Positions 1 to 11,568 are shown, numbered from the stretch's first letter. The stretch is DNA of 64,000 nt from Phaseolus vulgaris (GCF_000499845.2 NC_023753.2:13421181-13485180), one strand, 5' to 3'. Notes: generated by a model not told the origin, from the letters alone. Program-made: numbers and translations.

Positions 1-556
1 GACTTTAATTTCAATTAATCCGTACAAACAAAGAATTTGAAATGTAGCATTGTAAAGTTACTGGATTAGAAATTAAATCGATAGCTAAGTTCTTTAATGA
101 TCATTTAAAAGACATTAATCTTAATTTCCTCTTATTTTCAATATTTAACAATTATCCAATATTGCAATCTCAATTTGCTTATAAATTGAAACGATAAAAG
201 AAACACAAATGTATGTTAATGAAATCACCATCATACACTGAATATTATTAGTAGTTTTACCTATATTAGCCATTTATTTTCTCTTTCGCTTTCTTTACCA
301 TTTTATGTACAATAACGACAATGAAAAATAGAACTTAAGAGTTAAGATTTCGTCTATCTCACCCCCCATACGTACTCTCTTTGCTTTTCTGTACATACAT
401 TAGTCCTTCTTTGTATGACCAAAAAAGTAGTTTTTACAATATTAAATTAAACTTATTAATAAAATATACTTGGTTGCATTGCTTAATTAGGTATGTTATT
501 AAACAGGATTAAATATCTTTTTAATCTTTGACATATAACATGAGCCTTTTGATGTG
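1..556. other. AT-rich flank, no gene seen
   Basis: AT-rich sequence without a credible coding region. The 5' LTR and leader of element B should lie here, because B's gag relic starts at 557. However, nothing in this stretch resembles B's 3' LTR at 22090-22720, and I see no primer-binding site. B therefore appears truncated at its 5' side, with the junction at about 540-556. Confidence 0.6.
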
Positions 557-962
557 ATGAGAAACATCAGGCAAGGACTGCTGGGATCCGAAGGAAGTGA
601 TGTCCCTGCTTTATAGTAATTTATGGAGGCCATAAGGGCTCTCCAAGAGGCGAATGAAGTTATTGAAGAGAGCAAGAGCGAATCCAAGAAGAAGCCAAGG
701 CCGAGCAGGAGCGGCTACGAGCAAAAGTCTGAGCTAAGCAAGAGCTCCTTCAAGATCGTTTGATGGCACAATTTGAGGCCTCCCAAATAGCTATGGAGGA
801 ACACGCGCAAACTAATGAGGAGTTGCGTAAAACCAATGAGAAGTTGCAGAAGAGCTTGCACCGACATGGCCGACGTTCCACCAGGGAATGTTCTCCGAAC
901 TTTTCAACGAGAGATGACCCTAAGCCATTCTCGCAGCAAATCATGGATGAGCCCGTGCCAGC
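557..962 (+). pseudogene. gag relic of element B, 5' part
   Basis: The frame starts at ATG 557 (Met-Arg-Asn-Ile-Arg), which resembles the gag start of element C (Met-Arg-Asn-Thr-Arg, minus strand near 55911). It is rich in Glu, Lys and Leu heptads, as expected for the coiled-coil N-terminus of Tat Gag. Two consecutive stops occur near 614-619, with more stops and a frameshift at 735-765. The segment 760-962 reads cleanly to a Pro-Phe-Ser-Gln-Gln-Ile-Met-Asp motif, also seen in A (Ser-Gln-Glu-Ile-Met-Asp), C and D. Element A cuts it there, and the frame resumes after 12733. Confidence 0.75.
958..962. repeat. Target-site duplication of element A, left copy
   Basis: CCAGC directly before the 5' LTR; the same five bases follow the 3' LTR at 12729-12733. 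Removing A and one copy rejoins the gag frame of B. Confidence 0.92.
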
Positions 963-1632
963 TGTACCGACCAGGTCATCGGGTGTGATGACGTGTCTAG
1001 CACGTGACTATGTGGGGTGTGCTCAGCGGAACACGTGGGCAAGAGAAAGATGAATGGTTCAGAAGTGAGGATAGTCGTCGGTTCATGGAACTGGCGTTCT
1101 GTAGTGAACATGGTCGGCTGTCGCCGGGTTTATGTGTCATCGACGTGTTAGGCAATGGGATATCAGGTGGTCTGACACTGCCGCGTGTAGAGAAATGATG
1201 CTCAAGCTATCCTAGCTCAGATGATGACACGTGTAGGGCTGGGCGCTACCTGCTATCCCAGCCCAGATGGCGACACGTGCAGGGCTGGATGTGAGCCACA
1301 CGTCCAAAAGCATAACGGCCTGGAGAGAGAAGAAACCTAGCTATAAAGGTAAACATAACAGAATTTGCAGAGGTACGTTTTTCATTACGGCTCATTGCTA
1401 GGGTTGTGTGCCTTTAGTACGGTTCTACAGAGCATATTTTCTCTGAGTTTTTTGGGTATTCTTGTTACTGACTTGAGCGTCGGAGCGTCACCGGCCGCAG
1501 AGGCGCCACCTTGTGTTTTCAGGTTCTCAGAGAGGTTTTCTGTGGTGTGGACTTGAAGGCCACATGGAGTTAAGCTGGTGAGGAGGTTCGAGACGAGGCA
1601 TCGCTCTTACGCTAGGTCAACCAGCAAGATCA
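963..1632 (+). repeat. 5' LTR of element A (internally deleted)
   Basis: 670 bp, TG...CA, matching the 1145-bp 3' LTR at 11584-12728. About 475 bp are missing after position ~1183: the segment corresponding to roughly 11805-12285 in the 3' copy is absent. It contains several CACGTG (G-box) hexamers and a TATA motif at 1342-1348. The start is fixed by homology to the 3' LTR and by the target duplication. Confidence 0.95.
1342..1348 (+). promoter_or_regulatory. TATA box in 5' LTR of A
   Basis: TATAAAG in the context CTAGCTATAAAGGT. The same motif is at 12439-12445 in the 3' LTR. It lies about 290 bp from the LTR end, a plausible U3/R promoter position for the genomic RNA. Confidence 0.7.
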
Positions 1633-1634
1633 TC

Positions 1635-1653
1635 TGGCGCCCACCGTGGGGCC
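1635..1653 (+). other. Primer-binding site of element A
   Basis: TGGCGCCCACCGTGGGGCC begins two bases after the 5' LTR. It starts with TGG, the complement of a tRNA CCA end. A related block (GCCCACCGTGGGGC) sits next to the 5' LTR of element C on the minus strand. I cannot name the primer tRNA with certainty. Confidence 0.85.
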
Positions 1654-1797
1654 GTATAAAAGGTGATTCCCCAACCATAGTTCGTGTTTGTTGAGTTTTT
1701 GGTGCTTTCTGTTCGACTGCACGCTGTCGCAGTCGGTTTCTGGAGTTTTCACCGTTTGTTTGGAGTTTCTTTGAGCTGCTGAGTTTGCTGAGAAAGG

Positions 1798-4081
1798 ATG
1801 AGGACAACGCGATCTAGTTCAGTCGCACCGTCGACAGATGAGGATGTTGTGTCCATGACGCAGGTGATGGATATGATGAGGACGCTGCAGGAGAACGTGG
1901 CTGCATCACGTTCTGAGCAGGAAAGAATGCACGAGGCGCTGGTGGCCTTGCAAGCTAGAAAGGAGGAGCTCAACAGGATCAATGAGGAACTGCGTAAAGC
2001 TATTCAAGAATGGGAGGAGCGTGTGGTCGGGAACAGATTCGCACCCCCGTCCCCACCGCGTAGCTTTCCCATGCCGTTTTCTCAAGAGATCATGGACTCG
2101 GTGGTCCCAGCCAATACAGTGGCGGTGAAGGCGTCTTTCACCGGGGTGGAGGACCCTGAGGCTCATCTCACGGCGTTTCACACCCAGATGATGCTCTTGG
2201 GAGGGGTCGGACGCGGTTTACTGTAAGGTGTTCATGAGCACCCTTAGTGGAACAGCGTTGGACTGGTTTGTCAGTTTACCTACTGGCCACATTACCACGT
2301 TTCAACAGTTTTCCAAGATGTTCGTTGAGCAGTATATAGTGAACAAGGCACCACCATTGGTGTCTTATGACCTGTTCGACGTGAGGCAGTACCAAGGGGA
2401 GTCCCTGAAGGATTTCCTGAACAGATTCGGAGCTCAGATAGTCCGCTTGCCAGGTAAAGACGAGGAAATGTTTGTACATGCCTTCAAGAAGGGCGTGTTG
2501 CCCGGGCCCTTTAGTGAGTTGCTTATCAGGAGTCACCCCGCCACGTTCGCTGAAATCTGGCGACGTGCCGTGGCTCACATCGCCGCTGAAAGCGAAGTCT
2601 CCGAGAAAAGGGGAAACGTGGCCCCAGCTAAGCCGCGCGCCCAGACGAGGGTCCAGCCGCAAAGAGTAATGGAGGCAGCGGCGGGAAAGAGGGACCAGAG
2701 GATGCATCATCCTTATGACCCTAAGAAGAGTAAGGGGAAGGGGCCGGGGCGGCCCAGAGAGACTAATCGCCCTCCAAGGTATGAGTTTATGATGGGGTTG
2801 GCTGATCTGATCGCCATCCCGAATATCGTTGTCAGGCTCAAAGTGCCTAAGAAGACGACAGAGAAGGTTTTGGGTCCAAAACCAGACACGTGGTGTGAGT
2901 TCCACAAGAGCTTTGGCCACTCCATCAACTCGTGTTTGGCTTTGGGTTACCAACTCGCCGAGTTGGTCAAGTGCGGATTCCTGAAAGATTACTTGCTGGA
3001 AAAGCAGGCGGGCCAATCAGCAGGTTCCCAACTAGCGGGCAATGAAGGACAGCAGCACGAGGTGCCCGTCCACGGCGAGATCCACACCATAGTTGGTGGA
3101 TTCTCAGGTGGAGGGTGCACTGCATCTCAACGCAAGAAGTACGCGAGGTCGGTGATGTCAGTGGAAGTTTTTGAGGACCACTCACCCGACGTGAACATCA
3201 CGTTCACCAAAGGAGACCTTAGGCACGTTGTACCTCACGACAACGACCCTATTGTGATCTCGCTTGTCACGGCGGGAAGGACTGTCCACCGGGTGCTGGT
3301 CGACCAAGGAAGCTCGGCAGACGTAATGTTTTGGCCGACTTTTGAAAAGTTGCAACTGTCCCCCAATCAACTGAGGCCATATGGGGGCTGCTTGTACGGT
3401 TTCGCCTACGATCAAGTGGAGGTAAGGGGGTACATTGAGTTGAGGACGACCTGCACAGATGGTTTGGCCTCGCGAACGGAGATGATCAGGTATCTTGTTG
3501 TAAACGCTCCATCGGCATACAACATACTGTTGGGAAGGCCAACGCTCAACAGAACGGGAGCTGTGCCTTCGACAAGGCACATGAAGGTCAAACTACCGTC
3601 TATGGAGGGTTTGATCATCACCATTTGTTCTGACCAAAAGGAGGCGAAGAAGTGTTACGAAAACAGCCTCAAGAACAAGAGGTTTGTATGCCACGTAACC
3701 ACAACGCCTCCCCCTGGCACGGAGCACGCACGGGAAACCCCGCGAGTGCTGGATACGGCGTTGGAGGTGGCCGCCAAGGGCGACGTCCCAATCGAGGATA
3801 TCGAGGCAAGGTCCGAGAACGCCGCCCGGGTGGAAGGGGAGAGAAACTGCTCGGAGACCGCCAGGGAAGCAGGTATCGTGAGGGCGCTGATCGCCAGTGA
3901 AAAGAAGCCTCAACCAGTAGAGGAATGGCTTGAGAAGAAGATCAACGACAAGACGTTTAAGCTGGGGAGAACCTTGGACAGCGAGTCGCGAGACCAAATC
4001 GCCAAGGTGATAAGTAGACACCTAGATGCATTTGCGTGGTCTGCTTCAGATATGCTGGGAATCGACCCCGCCATCGTTTAG
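1798..4081 (+). pseudogene. gag-protease of element A (one frameshift)
   Basis: Gag starts at ATG 1798 with a coiled-coil N-terminus (1798-2030). The capsid-like retrotransposon gag domain runs about 2080-2600. A zinc-knuckle variant of the form C-X2-H-X4-H-X4-C lies near 2900-2945; the second Cys of the usual CCHC is replaced by His. The aspartic protease follows, with active-site Asp-Gln-Gly-Ser-Ser at about 3301-3315 and the usual hydrophobic-Leu-Gly-Arg motif near 3528-3540. A one-base shift at 2210-2222 splits gag into two frames (1798-2226 and 2228-4081). Element D reads through the same place, so this is a lesion and not programmed. The frame ends at the TAG at 4079-4081, just before RT. 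Confidence 0.85.
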
Positions 4082-5790
4082 CAATGGATCCCCAGGTCAG
4101 GCCCATCCGCCAAAGAAGGAGAAAGTTCAACGAAGAAAAAAGGCAGGCGATCAAAGACGAAACACAAAAACTCCTCGCAGCAGGCCACATCAGGGAGATC
4201 CAATATCCAGAATGGCTCGCCAATGTCGTTCTGGTCAAGAAAAGTAGCGGAAAATGGCGGATGTGTGTCGACTTCACAGACCTGAACAAGGCCTGTCCAA
4301 AGGATTCTTATCCTTTGTCGAGTATAGATGCCCTGGTAGACAGTGCATCAAGGTGCAAGCTACTCAGCTTTCTGGATGCCTTCACGGGGTACAACCAAAT
4401 CAAGATGCACCCTATGGACGAAGAGAAGACTGCCTTCATGACGGAAAGGTCATGCTACTGCTACAAGGTGATGCCCTTCGGGCTGAAGAATGCGGGAGCC
4501 ACATACCAAAGGCTAATGGACAAGGTGCTCGCGCCAATGCTCGGGAGGAAGGTGCAGGCATACGTTGACGACATGGTCGTGATGTCCCTGGAAAAAAGCA
4601 AGCATGTCGCCGATTTAGAAGAGTTGTTCGTCACCATCGCCAGGTACAAGCTGAAACTAAATCCTGAGAAGTGTGTCTTTGGTGTGGAGGCAGAGAAATT
4701 TCTGGGTTTTCTCCTGTATGAGAGGGCAATCGAGGCCAACCCCGAGAACTGTGCCGCCATTTTGGCGATGAGGAGCCCCACCACTGTGAAGGAGGTGCAG
4801 CAGCTCACGGGGCGGATGGCTGCCCTGTCTCGATTTGTATCGGCCAGTGGAGAGAAGGGCCACCCATACTTCCAGTGCTTGAAGAGGAACAACAGGTTTG
4901 TCAGGACGAAGGAGTGTGAGGAGGCCTTCATAAAGCTCAAAGAATATTTGGCGAGCCCACCAGTTCTATGCAAACCCCAAGCAGCAATGCCACTCAGGCT
5001 GTATTTTGCCATAACTGAGAGGGCAATAAGCGCAGTGCTCGTCCAGGATCATGATCAGGTCCAAAAACCCATCTATTTTGTTAGCAAGGTGCTGCAAGGC
5101 TCAGAAGTGAGGTATCAGGCCTTAGAAAAGGCGGCGTTAGCAGTTGTATTTTCGGCGAGAAGGTTGCGCCATTACTTCCAGAGCTTTACGGTGTTGGTAA
5201 TGACTGACTTGCCCATCCAGAAGGTTTTGAAGAAACCGGATGTAGCTGGAAGAATGGTGAAGTGGGCGGTGGAGCTGTCGGAATTCGACATCAAGTACGA
5301 GCCCCGGGGATCGATCAAGGGGCAAATCTTCGCTGATTTCGTGGTCGAGCTGTCTTCTGAAACAACTCAAAACGCCAAGGATGACTTTCGTTGGGTACTC
5401 TCGGTGGATGGGTCGTCTAACCAGCTGGGCAGCGGGGCTGGGTCATTTTGGAGGGACCCAACGGCGTGTTGATAGAGCAATCACTGAGGTTTGTTTTCAA
5501 AGCAAGCAACAATCAAGCAGAGTAAGAGGCCTTGATCGCCGGTATCTTGCTGGCGAAGGAAATGGGGGCGAAGGTGTTGATGGCCAAGAGCAATTCGCTG
5601 TTGGTCACTGGACAGGTAACTGGCGAGTTCCAAGCCAAGGACCCGCAGATGGCAGCCTACCTGGAGTACGTGCAAGAGCTAAGGAGATCTTTCGCTTTGT
5701 TTGAAGTGGTACACGTGCCGAGAGAGCAGAATGCCCGAGCTAACTTGCTAGTCAAGCTTGCCAGTTCGGGCAAGGGGGGCAGGCAGAGGA
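4036..5790 (+). pseudogene. Reverse transcriptase, RNase H and second RNase H of element A
   Basis: RT holds the catalytic Tyr-Val-Asp-Asp at 4561-4572 within an Ala-Tyr-Val-Asp-Asp-Met-Val motif and the upstream Leu-Ser-Phe-Leu-Asp-Ala-Phe motif near 4363-4383. The standard gypsy RNase H covers about 4950-5350. A second RNase H-like domain follows (about 5392-5760), beginning Val-Asp-Gly-Ser-Ser-Asn. This archaeal-type extra RNase H is an established mark of the Tat lineage. RT and the first RNase H are open from 4036 to about 5440. The second RNase H is broken by a one-base deletion near 5445 and by a stop at 5521-5523 (AEY to AE-stop), so it cannot be read through. Confidence 0.88.
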
Positions 5791-7069
5791 CCGTTATTCA
5801 AGAAACTTTGAAGACTCCTCGGGCTTTTGTGGCAGATCACCAGGTCCTTTACATTTGTAAATCGACAGAAAGGACAACAAGGGGCCATAGATCTCTAATG
5901 CAGGAGACCTTGAGGACGCCAAGGGTCAGGGCGCACCCAGCGAAAGAGGTAAGTACGACGCAAGTTTGCACTATCCACGAGCCTGATACGTGGATAACGC
6001 CATACCAGCGCTACTTGGCAGATGACGTGCTCCCAATGGATTCAACAGACGCCAGAAAGATGAAGAAAAGCTCCAGCAAGTTTATCCTCATTGATGGCGA
6101 GCTGTACAGTTTCGGATTTACACACCCTCTCCTTGTATGTGTACACGGAGAGAAGTGCACAAGAATTATGGCTGAGCTCCATGAAGGGATTTGTGGGAAC
6201 CACATTGGGGGTCGATCTATGGCGACAAGAACTGTCCGTGTAGGTTATTACTAGCCCACAATGAGGGAAGATTGCAAGAGATATGCCCAGCGTTGCAAGC
6301 AATGCCAACAACACGCCGATTGGCACAAGGTGCCCCCAGAAGAGTTAAGGTCAATCTATAGCCCCTGGCCGTTCCACACGTGGGGAATCGACATTTTGGT
6401 GTGCCCAAGCGTCTAGTATCAGACAATGAGACTCAGTTTGCAAGCCACCTGTTGAAGAAGCTGTGCAAGGACATTAGGACACAACAGGTGTTTGCTTCCG
6501 TGGAATACCTGCAAACGAATGGGCAGGTGGAGTCCGCTAACCGGGTTCTGCTGAAAGGATTGAAGAGGAGGCTGGAAAAGGCCAAGGGGTCTTGGGCTGA
6601 GGAAGTTCCCCGCATAGTGTGGGCATATCATACCACTGAGCAATCGGGAACCCACGAAACCCCGTTTAGCTTAGTGTATGGATGCGACGCGATGATTCCA
6701 GTTGAAATCCATGAAAGCTCGCCGAGGTTCCAGAACTTCGTGGCGGAGGACTCGAACGAAGAAAGAAGAATGAACTTGGATTTGCTGGACGAGGTCAGGG
6801 AGGAAGCGCGGGTGAAGGCTGAGGCAGTAAAGAGAAGAGTTGAGCGTAAGTACAACTCCAAGATAAAGCCAAGGCAATTCAGAGATGGTGACCCGGTGAT
6901 GAGGAAGGCCCACTAGTACGAGATGGAAAACAAATTGTCACCCAAGTGGAAAGGACCGTTCAGAATAACTGAAGCACTCGGGAACGGCGCCTACCGCTTG
7001 GAGACGCTGGAGGGAGGGGCGATTCCTCGCACTTGGAACGCCACCCATCTCAAGTTTTACTACAGTTGA
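5791..7069 (+). pseudogene. Integrase of element A (internal deletion)
   Basis: Contains the His-His-Cys-Cys zinc-binding region (Cys-Lys-Gln-Cys near 6295-6306). The first catalytic Asp is in Trp-Gly-Ile-Asp (about 6382-6393), the second in Ser-Asp-Asn-Glu-Thr (about 6418-6432), and the Glu is in Glu-Ser-Ala-Asn near 6530. The first two catalytic residues are only about 12 residues apart, against roughly 55 in elements B and C, so about 130 bp of the core is deleted at about 6396-6400. Stops at 6252-6254 (TGG to TAG) and 6913-6915 break it further. A GPY/F-type C-terminal module (Lys-Trp-Lys-Gly-Pro-Phe) follows, ending at TGA 7067-7069. Confidence 0.87.
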
Positions 7070-7129
7070 GCCCTTGTAAGTAGCAATTAACTCCAACAGT
7101 TTAAGATGTATCAGTTTAAGCAATTTTTC

Positions 7130-7178
7130 AAGGGGGCACTCTTTTTCCCTAAGGAGGGTTTTAATGAGGCCACCCAGT
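7130..7178 (+). other. Conserved stem-loop just after integrase (A)
   Basis: A block starting about 60 bp after the integrase stop is conserved in A, B (18848-18895) and C (51267-51315, minus). It has an outer GGGGGC/GCCACCC-type stem, then CTC...GAG, then an inner CCCT...AGGG hairpin over T-rich loops. The sequence beyond it is unrelated among the three elements. A role in 3' end formation, packaging or as a boundary is inference. Confidence 0.6.
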
Positions 7179-7326
7179 AAAGAAGGTTTCGAAGTTTATC
7201 AAAGTTTCCCGGCTATTAAGTTTGCATGCTGTCTGTTTGCCAAGTTTGTAGGGAGAGACTCTATCGCCCTTGTGTAGTTTTAAAGAAAAATGGTAAATCC
7301 AAACCGCATGCATCCAGTACAAAATT

Positions 7327-7790
7327 TTCGAAACATAAAGTTTTTTAAGTCCTCATCGCCGTATGGCGATCGGAGGCACAGGAATAAAGTTTTTAAAGTC
7401 CTCATCGCCGTATGACGATCGAAGGCACGGGAATAAAGTTTTTTAAGTCCTCACCGCCTCCCGGCGATCGGAGGCACAAGTATTAGATTTCCTCCCGGTG
7501 AGGAAGAGATTTAAAAGATCTCCTCGCCTTGAGCGAGTGTAGGCGAGAAAGAGATTTAAAAGACCTCCTTGCCTTGAGCGAGCGAAAGCGAGAAAGAGAT
7601 TTTAAAGTCCTCCTCACCCTGAGCGAGCACAGGCAAGTACAAATCACAAGACCTCTTTGCGTGAGCAAACTGAGGCAAGTTGAAAGCCCTCAGTGCATCC
7701 GGGGGAGGAGGAGATGTAGCCCCTGGGCAAGTTGAGGCATCAGGAAAAGTCCTTCTCACCCTCGAGTGAGTTCAGGCAAGATGAAACTGA
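7327..7790 (+). repeat. Tandem hairpin array of element A
   Basis: Two consecutive monomer types. The first (about 57 bp, three units, 7327-7485) contains CCTC-at-CGCC-gtat-GGCG-atcg-GAGG, a clean hairpin. The second (about 57 bp, five to six units, 7486-7790) contains CTCGC-cttga-GCGAG. Stem variants keep pairing: TTTGC/GCAAA at about 7657-7670 and CTCAC/GTGAG at about 7755-7770. It lies between the integrase stop and the end of the antisense gene. The sequence is unrelated to the arrays at the same place in B and C. Confidence 0.8.
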
Positions 7791-8569
7791 AAGGTCAGGG
7801 GTGTTAACAATCTTAAGTATGGGAAATGAGGGTTGAAGAAGAACTCTTTCCCCCTTGAGTGAGACACCAATATTGACCTAGTAAGACCAGTTAAATTAGA
7901 AGTTAAAGGGTGGTTGGGGAGGTTCGCAGAGGGCACCTCACCACCCAAATCATTGTTCTGAAACTCAGGGAGGTAGAGAAGGATCCGAAAGGCGGCTCTA
8001 CCCCCAGATGAGGGAACAATGATGTAAGTTATCTCAGGGTAAAGGCTCAGAGAAGGTAGAGAGCGATCCGAAAGACAGCTCTCCTCCCAGGTGAGCAAAG
8101 ATGAAATCAGAAGGTGGTTCCGCAAGGGACGTTTTCAGTTATAAGGAAGATGACGTCGCCAGAAGCCCATGGTTTGGGATTGAAGTAGAAAGAGAATCGC
8201 ACGGCGGAGGCCGCGTTAGCGAAGTTCTGAGCGACGATATAGAGATGCCTTTGGCCCTTGGCAGGTCGGGCGAGAGAAGTTTCAGATGCTAAGATCGACC
8301 CAAGCCCTTATAGCTGAGTAAGTGATTTCGTATTAAACGTTATTGTTTCGAATTAACCGTTTGTTTGAGCTAAGGTGGTTCGCAGAGAGTTAAGTACCGG
8401 TTGGTACAAAGTATATTGAGTTGAGAAAAACCATCAAGTTAAACTAGTTGATTGCACGACATATAAGTTATAAGACTATATATATATAAATGTATGTGCA
8501 CAGGGATATCGAACAATTTGAACAGAGTGAAAATTATTACATATAGACCAAGGTAAAACACAAGAGGTT
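7791..8569. other. Spacer between hairpin array and antisense gene of A
   Basis: No protein homology seen. It holds more diverged units of a similar flavour (GGTAGAGAAGGATCCGAAAG-like at about 7970-8000 and 8050-8080, separated by about 82 bp), so it may be a decayed extension of the array. Confidence 0.5.
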
Positions 8570-11456
8570 TCAAGGCGATAAGTCAACTGGGGGTACGATC
8601 TTGCCGTCCACCACCTCGTTGTATACCGAGAACTCGGAGAGATCAAGGTCGGGATATTTGCAAGCAAACTGCTCCAAAGCAGCGCCAAAGCCGGAAGTGA
8701 GAACTTGGGCAGCCTCAAGCTGAAGCTCGTCGATCTTCATCTTGAACCCACTGTTCTCTTCACGAACTTGGGTGACTTCAAGCTCGAGCTCGTCTGCCTT
8801 CTTCTTGAGCCCGCTGTTCTCTTCGCGAACTCGGGCAAGCTAAGCAGCGGTTTCACTTAGTTCCTGGGAAGCCTTATCCCGATCTTGCTTAACCTTTCTC
8901 AGAAGAGTCTCCCTCTCGATTGACCTCTTCTCCAGGTTGGCTATCTTTTGGGCGTCATTTTTCTTTGCCTCCTCCAGCGTGGCAATTTTCTCCCTCAAAG
9001 GGACAATCCTGTTCTCCAGCTCGACGGCGTCCTGGAGTTTGTCATGAAGTTTCTTGCGCAGTTCTTTGTTGTCCTTGCGCACGCTTTGGAGCTCGTCCTT
9101 GAGGGCGTTTTCGACCCGCGAAAACTCGAAGCCTTGCATCAGCATGTCGCACTTGGTCTTCTCGGCTTCGGCTTTCGCGGTGCTTGCCACCTCCTGATTG
9201 ATCCGATTATCGAGTTCAAACTTCTCCAAGGAGTCCCTTAGCCCTTCGCCGACGATTTGGGGAAGACAATCGTCAACCATGGCACTTAGGCGCACGGTGA
9301 AGGACTTCAAGGCTTCTTGAAGAGGGGCTGGGAGGCTTGAGGTTGCTGGGGGAGGCGGAGGTTGGTGCTCACCACCACCCTCACAAGGTTGGATGGCGGG
9401 GGGAGCTTCGAGGCGTGGTGGTGAGGCAGGGAGTTCTTCGGCGGCTTGGGAGGAGGCTTGCGTGTCAGCAAGTTGCTCAGGAGCGGCTTCAGCAACTGAG
9501 GCGTTTGAAACGAGAACATCCCCAGCGGACTCGAATGGTGTGGAGGCGCTAGGGGGGTCCTCGATGTAGTTTGGGGCGACACTCTCAATTGCTGGGGGCT
9601 CGATCACAGCCCTCATTTTCCTTTTGCAGACTAGCCCGTCCTCGGTTCTTTCGTCCGCCTCTTCGTCTGACACTACCCTGGGGGCTTTCCTCTTAGCCTT
9701 CTTGAGGGGTAGTTTCTTGCGTTGGGGGGCTGGAAGAGCGGCAACTACGGGTGGGCCAACTGGTGGAGATTGGCCCTGGGCGGCAGCGATCTCCGCAACA
9801 GAGTTCAGGATCGTTTGGGAGCCCGCGCAAGCTTATGGGACTTGGCTATGGCGCGTAGCTTAGCCATCCTATCTTGTCCCAGCATCGTATCTGCAAAGGG
9901 GGCCAACAGTTATCAACCAGCACAGAAAATCGACAGGTAATAATGCATGGAGGAAGTTGAAACCATATGCGAAATTAGAACAACAACATCAGAGTAGAAA
10001 CGAAGAAATGCAAATTCAAGCTAAGGGAACTTGAAGGCTTAAGGACAGACCTATGTGAAAGTCCAGTTGGCTTTCAAAGAACTCGAAGGTGATGATGGAG
10101 GCAGTTGACAGGGTCACGTGGGAAGAAGCGACTTTCTTCTAGAAACCCCGCACAAGTCCTTGTCGAGCTCCCCCATCTTTTCTAGCTCCATGGCCTTCCT
10201 GAAGCTCGACTCTTTCCTTCCCTTGTTCACCCAATACAAGGGGAACCCGTCGAGAAGGGAAGGGTCTTGATCGCTGCGACATACACGCACAAACTTCCCC
10301 TTCCAATCCTTATAGGATTGCTGGAAGATGGAGAGAATGGACCTCCCAGCGATCCCATTGAGGTTGACCCATAGACGATCGCCCGGGTTCTTCGCCTCGA
10401 ACAAGTAGAGGAACACATCCACCGAGGCCGGATGTCCCAAGTGTGCGCAGATAATTTTGTAAGCCCATACGAACGCCCAGCTGTTGGGATGGAGCTGGGC
10501 GGGGGCTATGTCGAGCTCGGTCAGGAGCTCCCTCTCAAAGCGTGTGAAGGGAAACCGAAGCTTGACCTTCTTGAACATAGTGGTGTAAACGAAGCAGAAA
10601 GGGGCGTCGTCGCTCCCCTGATTGTCGGTGCAGATGGGCTCACCAGGAGGACAAGGGCGCACAGACACCTTGTCATTGTGCTCTTTGCTGAAAGAGAGGT
10701 GATCCTGATCACCTTTCTTGAGACGAAGAATATCACGATCAGAGTTGATGCATGAAGTCTCACCCAACAGGGTTGCGGAGGCCCACGGGTACAGTCGTTT
10801 GTAGTCTGGAAGAGGCTTCACCGTCGCGCCGGTTTGTGGTGGGTTTGGTTGTGGTTGGCTAGGTCGAGAGGATGCGGGTCTCGCGACTCGGTCGGAAGGG
10901 ACGTTAGAATCCTTTGGGGGGTCGCGAGAAGAGGAAGGGTTTGCCCTACGGGTTTTCGTCGGAGGGTTGTGAGGATATGGAGGAGGGTTTGGTGTGATTT
11001 TTGAACGAGCCATCGAGGAAGCTGCAAGAAGACGAAAAGGGAAGATATGAGAGTTCGTAAACAGCGAGACTCGACAGAAGAGAAGGAGATGGAAGAACAA
11101 GGGGGGCTCGCAGAGAAGAGGTTCATAAACCCTAAACGCGGAAAAGAGAAAACAAAGCAGAGAAAACATCCCACAACGTATGCTCCAGACAGTTAATGGA
11201 TTATGCAAACCGATTAAAATGCAGCAAATATCAATAGAAGCGATAAAAAAGTTACCTTTGGATGATCAAAAGAGTATTCAGAAAGATGGTGGTTGGGGGA
11301 ATCAGAGCGTTCGCTGGAGCGTTTCGAGAGTTTGAAGAGAGGTAGAAGATAATGAAACAGTGAAATGGCGCGAAGTGTTTAAGAGTTTCGAACATTGCGA
11401 GAAGCGCATACGACAATGAATAATGGTCGTTGATGAGTCCACGTGTCGAATGATTG
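8570..11456 (-). pseudogene. Antisense gene of element A (Transposase_28-like, coiled-coil C-terminus)
   Basis: Read right to left. Exon 1 is non-coding and ends at 11256 with donor AAG|GTAACT; intron 11022-11255 ends CTTGCAG. Exon 2 has ATG at 11013-11011 and a Pro-rich, basic N-terminus. A globular domain with Tyr-Pro-Trp-Ala-Ser, Pro-Asn-Ser-Trp-Ala-Phe and Phe-Pro-Leu-Tyr-Trp motifs follows. It ends at 10051 (CATAG|GTCTGT). Intron 9891-10050; exon 3 begins 9890, with Lys/Arg patches, a long coiled coil and a 21-residue tandem repeat, to stop 8570-8572. The globular part resembles the family Pfam calls 'putative gypsy type transposon' (from memory). Damage: frameshifts near 10060-10140 and 9826-9832 and a TAG at 8840-8842. 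Homologues: 19931-21950 and 47885-49977. Function unknown. Confidence 0.75.
11404..11448 (-). promoter_or_regulatory. Conserved upstream block of the antisense gene (A)
   Basis: Read on the minus strand: ACGTGG, 4 nt, ATCAACGAC, 8 nt, ATTGTCG. The same three parts occur in B (21902-21942) and C (47827-47868), with the 8-nt spacing identical in all three. It lies about 140 bp from the 3' LTR and upstream of antisense exon 1, so a promoter role is inferred. Confidence 0.6.
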
Positions 11457-11568
11457 AAGAAGTTGGTGAAGTGTCAAGTCAGTGAACAGTATGAGCGCCA
11501 ACGCGCAAAGCCACGTAAGCCGCCGGATTTAAACCTCTTTAGTCTCCTCGCTGAACAAATCGCAGCTC

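Noticed and set aside
499..687. 62-residue minus ORF at the start
   Set aside because: Overlaps the gag relic of B on the other strand and lacks any motif.
2205..2230. Programmed frameshift within gag of A
   Set aside because: Element D reads straight through the same conserved region and there is no slippery site plus structure; it is most simply a one-base lesion.
2276..3016. 246-residue open frame on the minus strand
   Set aside because: It overlaps the well-conserved gag frame of A on the plus strand and has no recognisable motif; it is a shadow.
7327..7790. CRISPR-like regular repeats
   Set aside because: Direct tandem units without unique spacers, in a plant retrotransposon; no cas genes.
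8840..9673. Host coiled-coil gene
   Set aside because: It is the last exon of the antisense gene of element A, with homologues at the same place in B and C.
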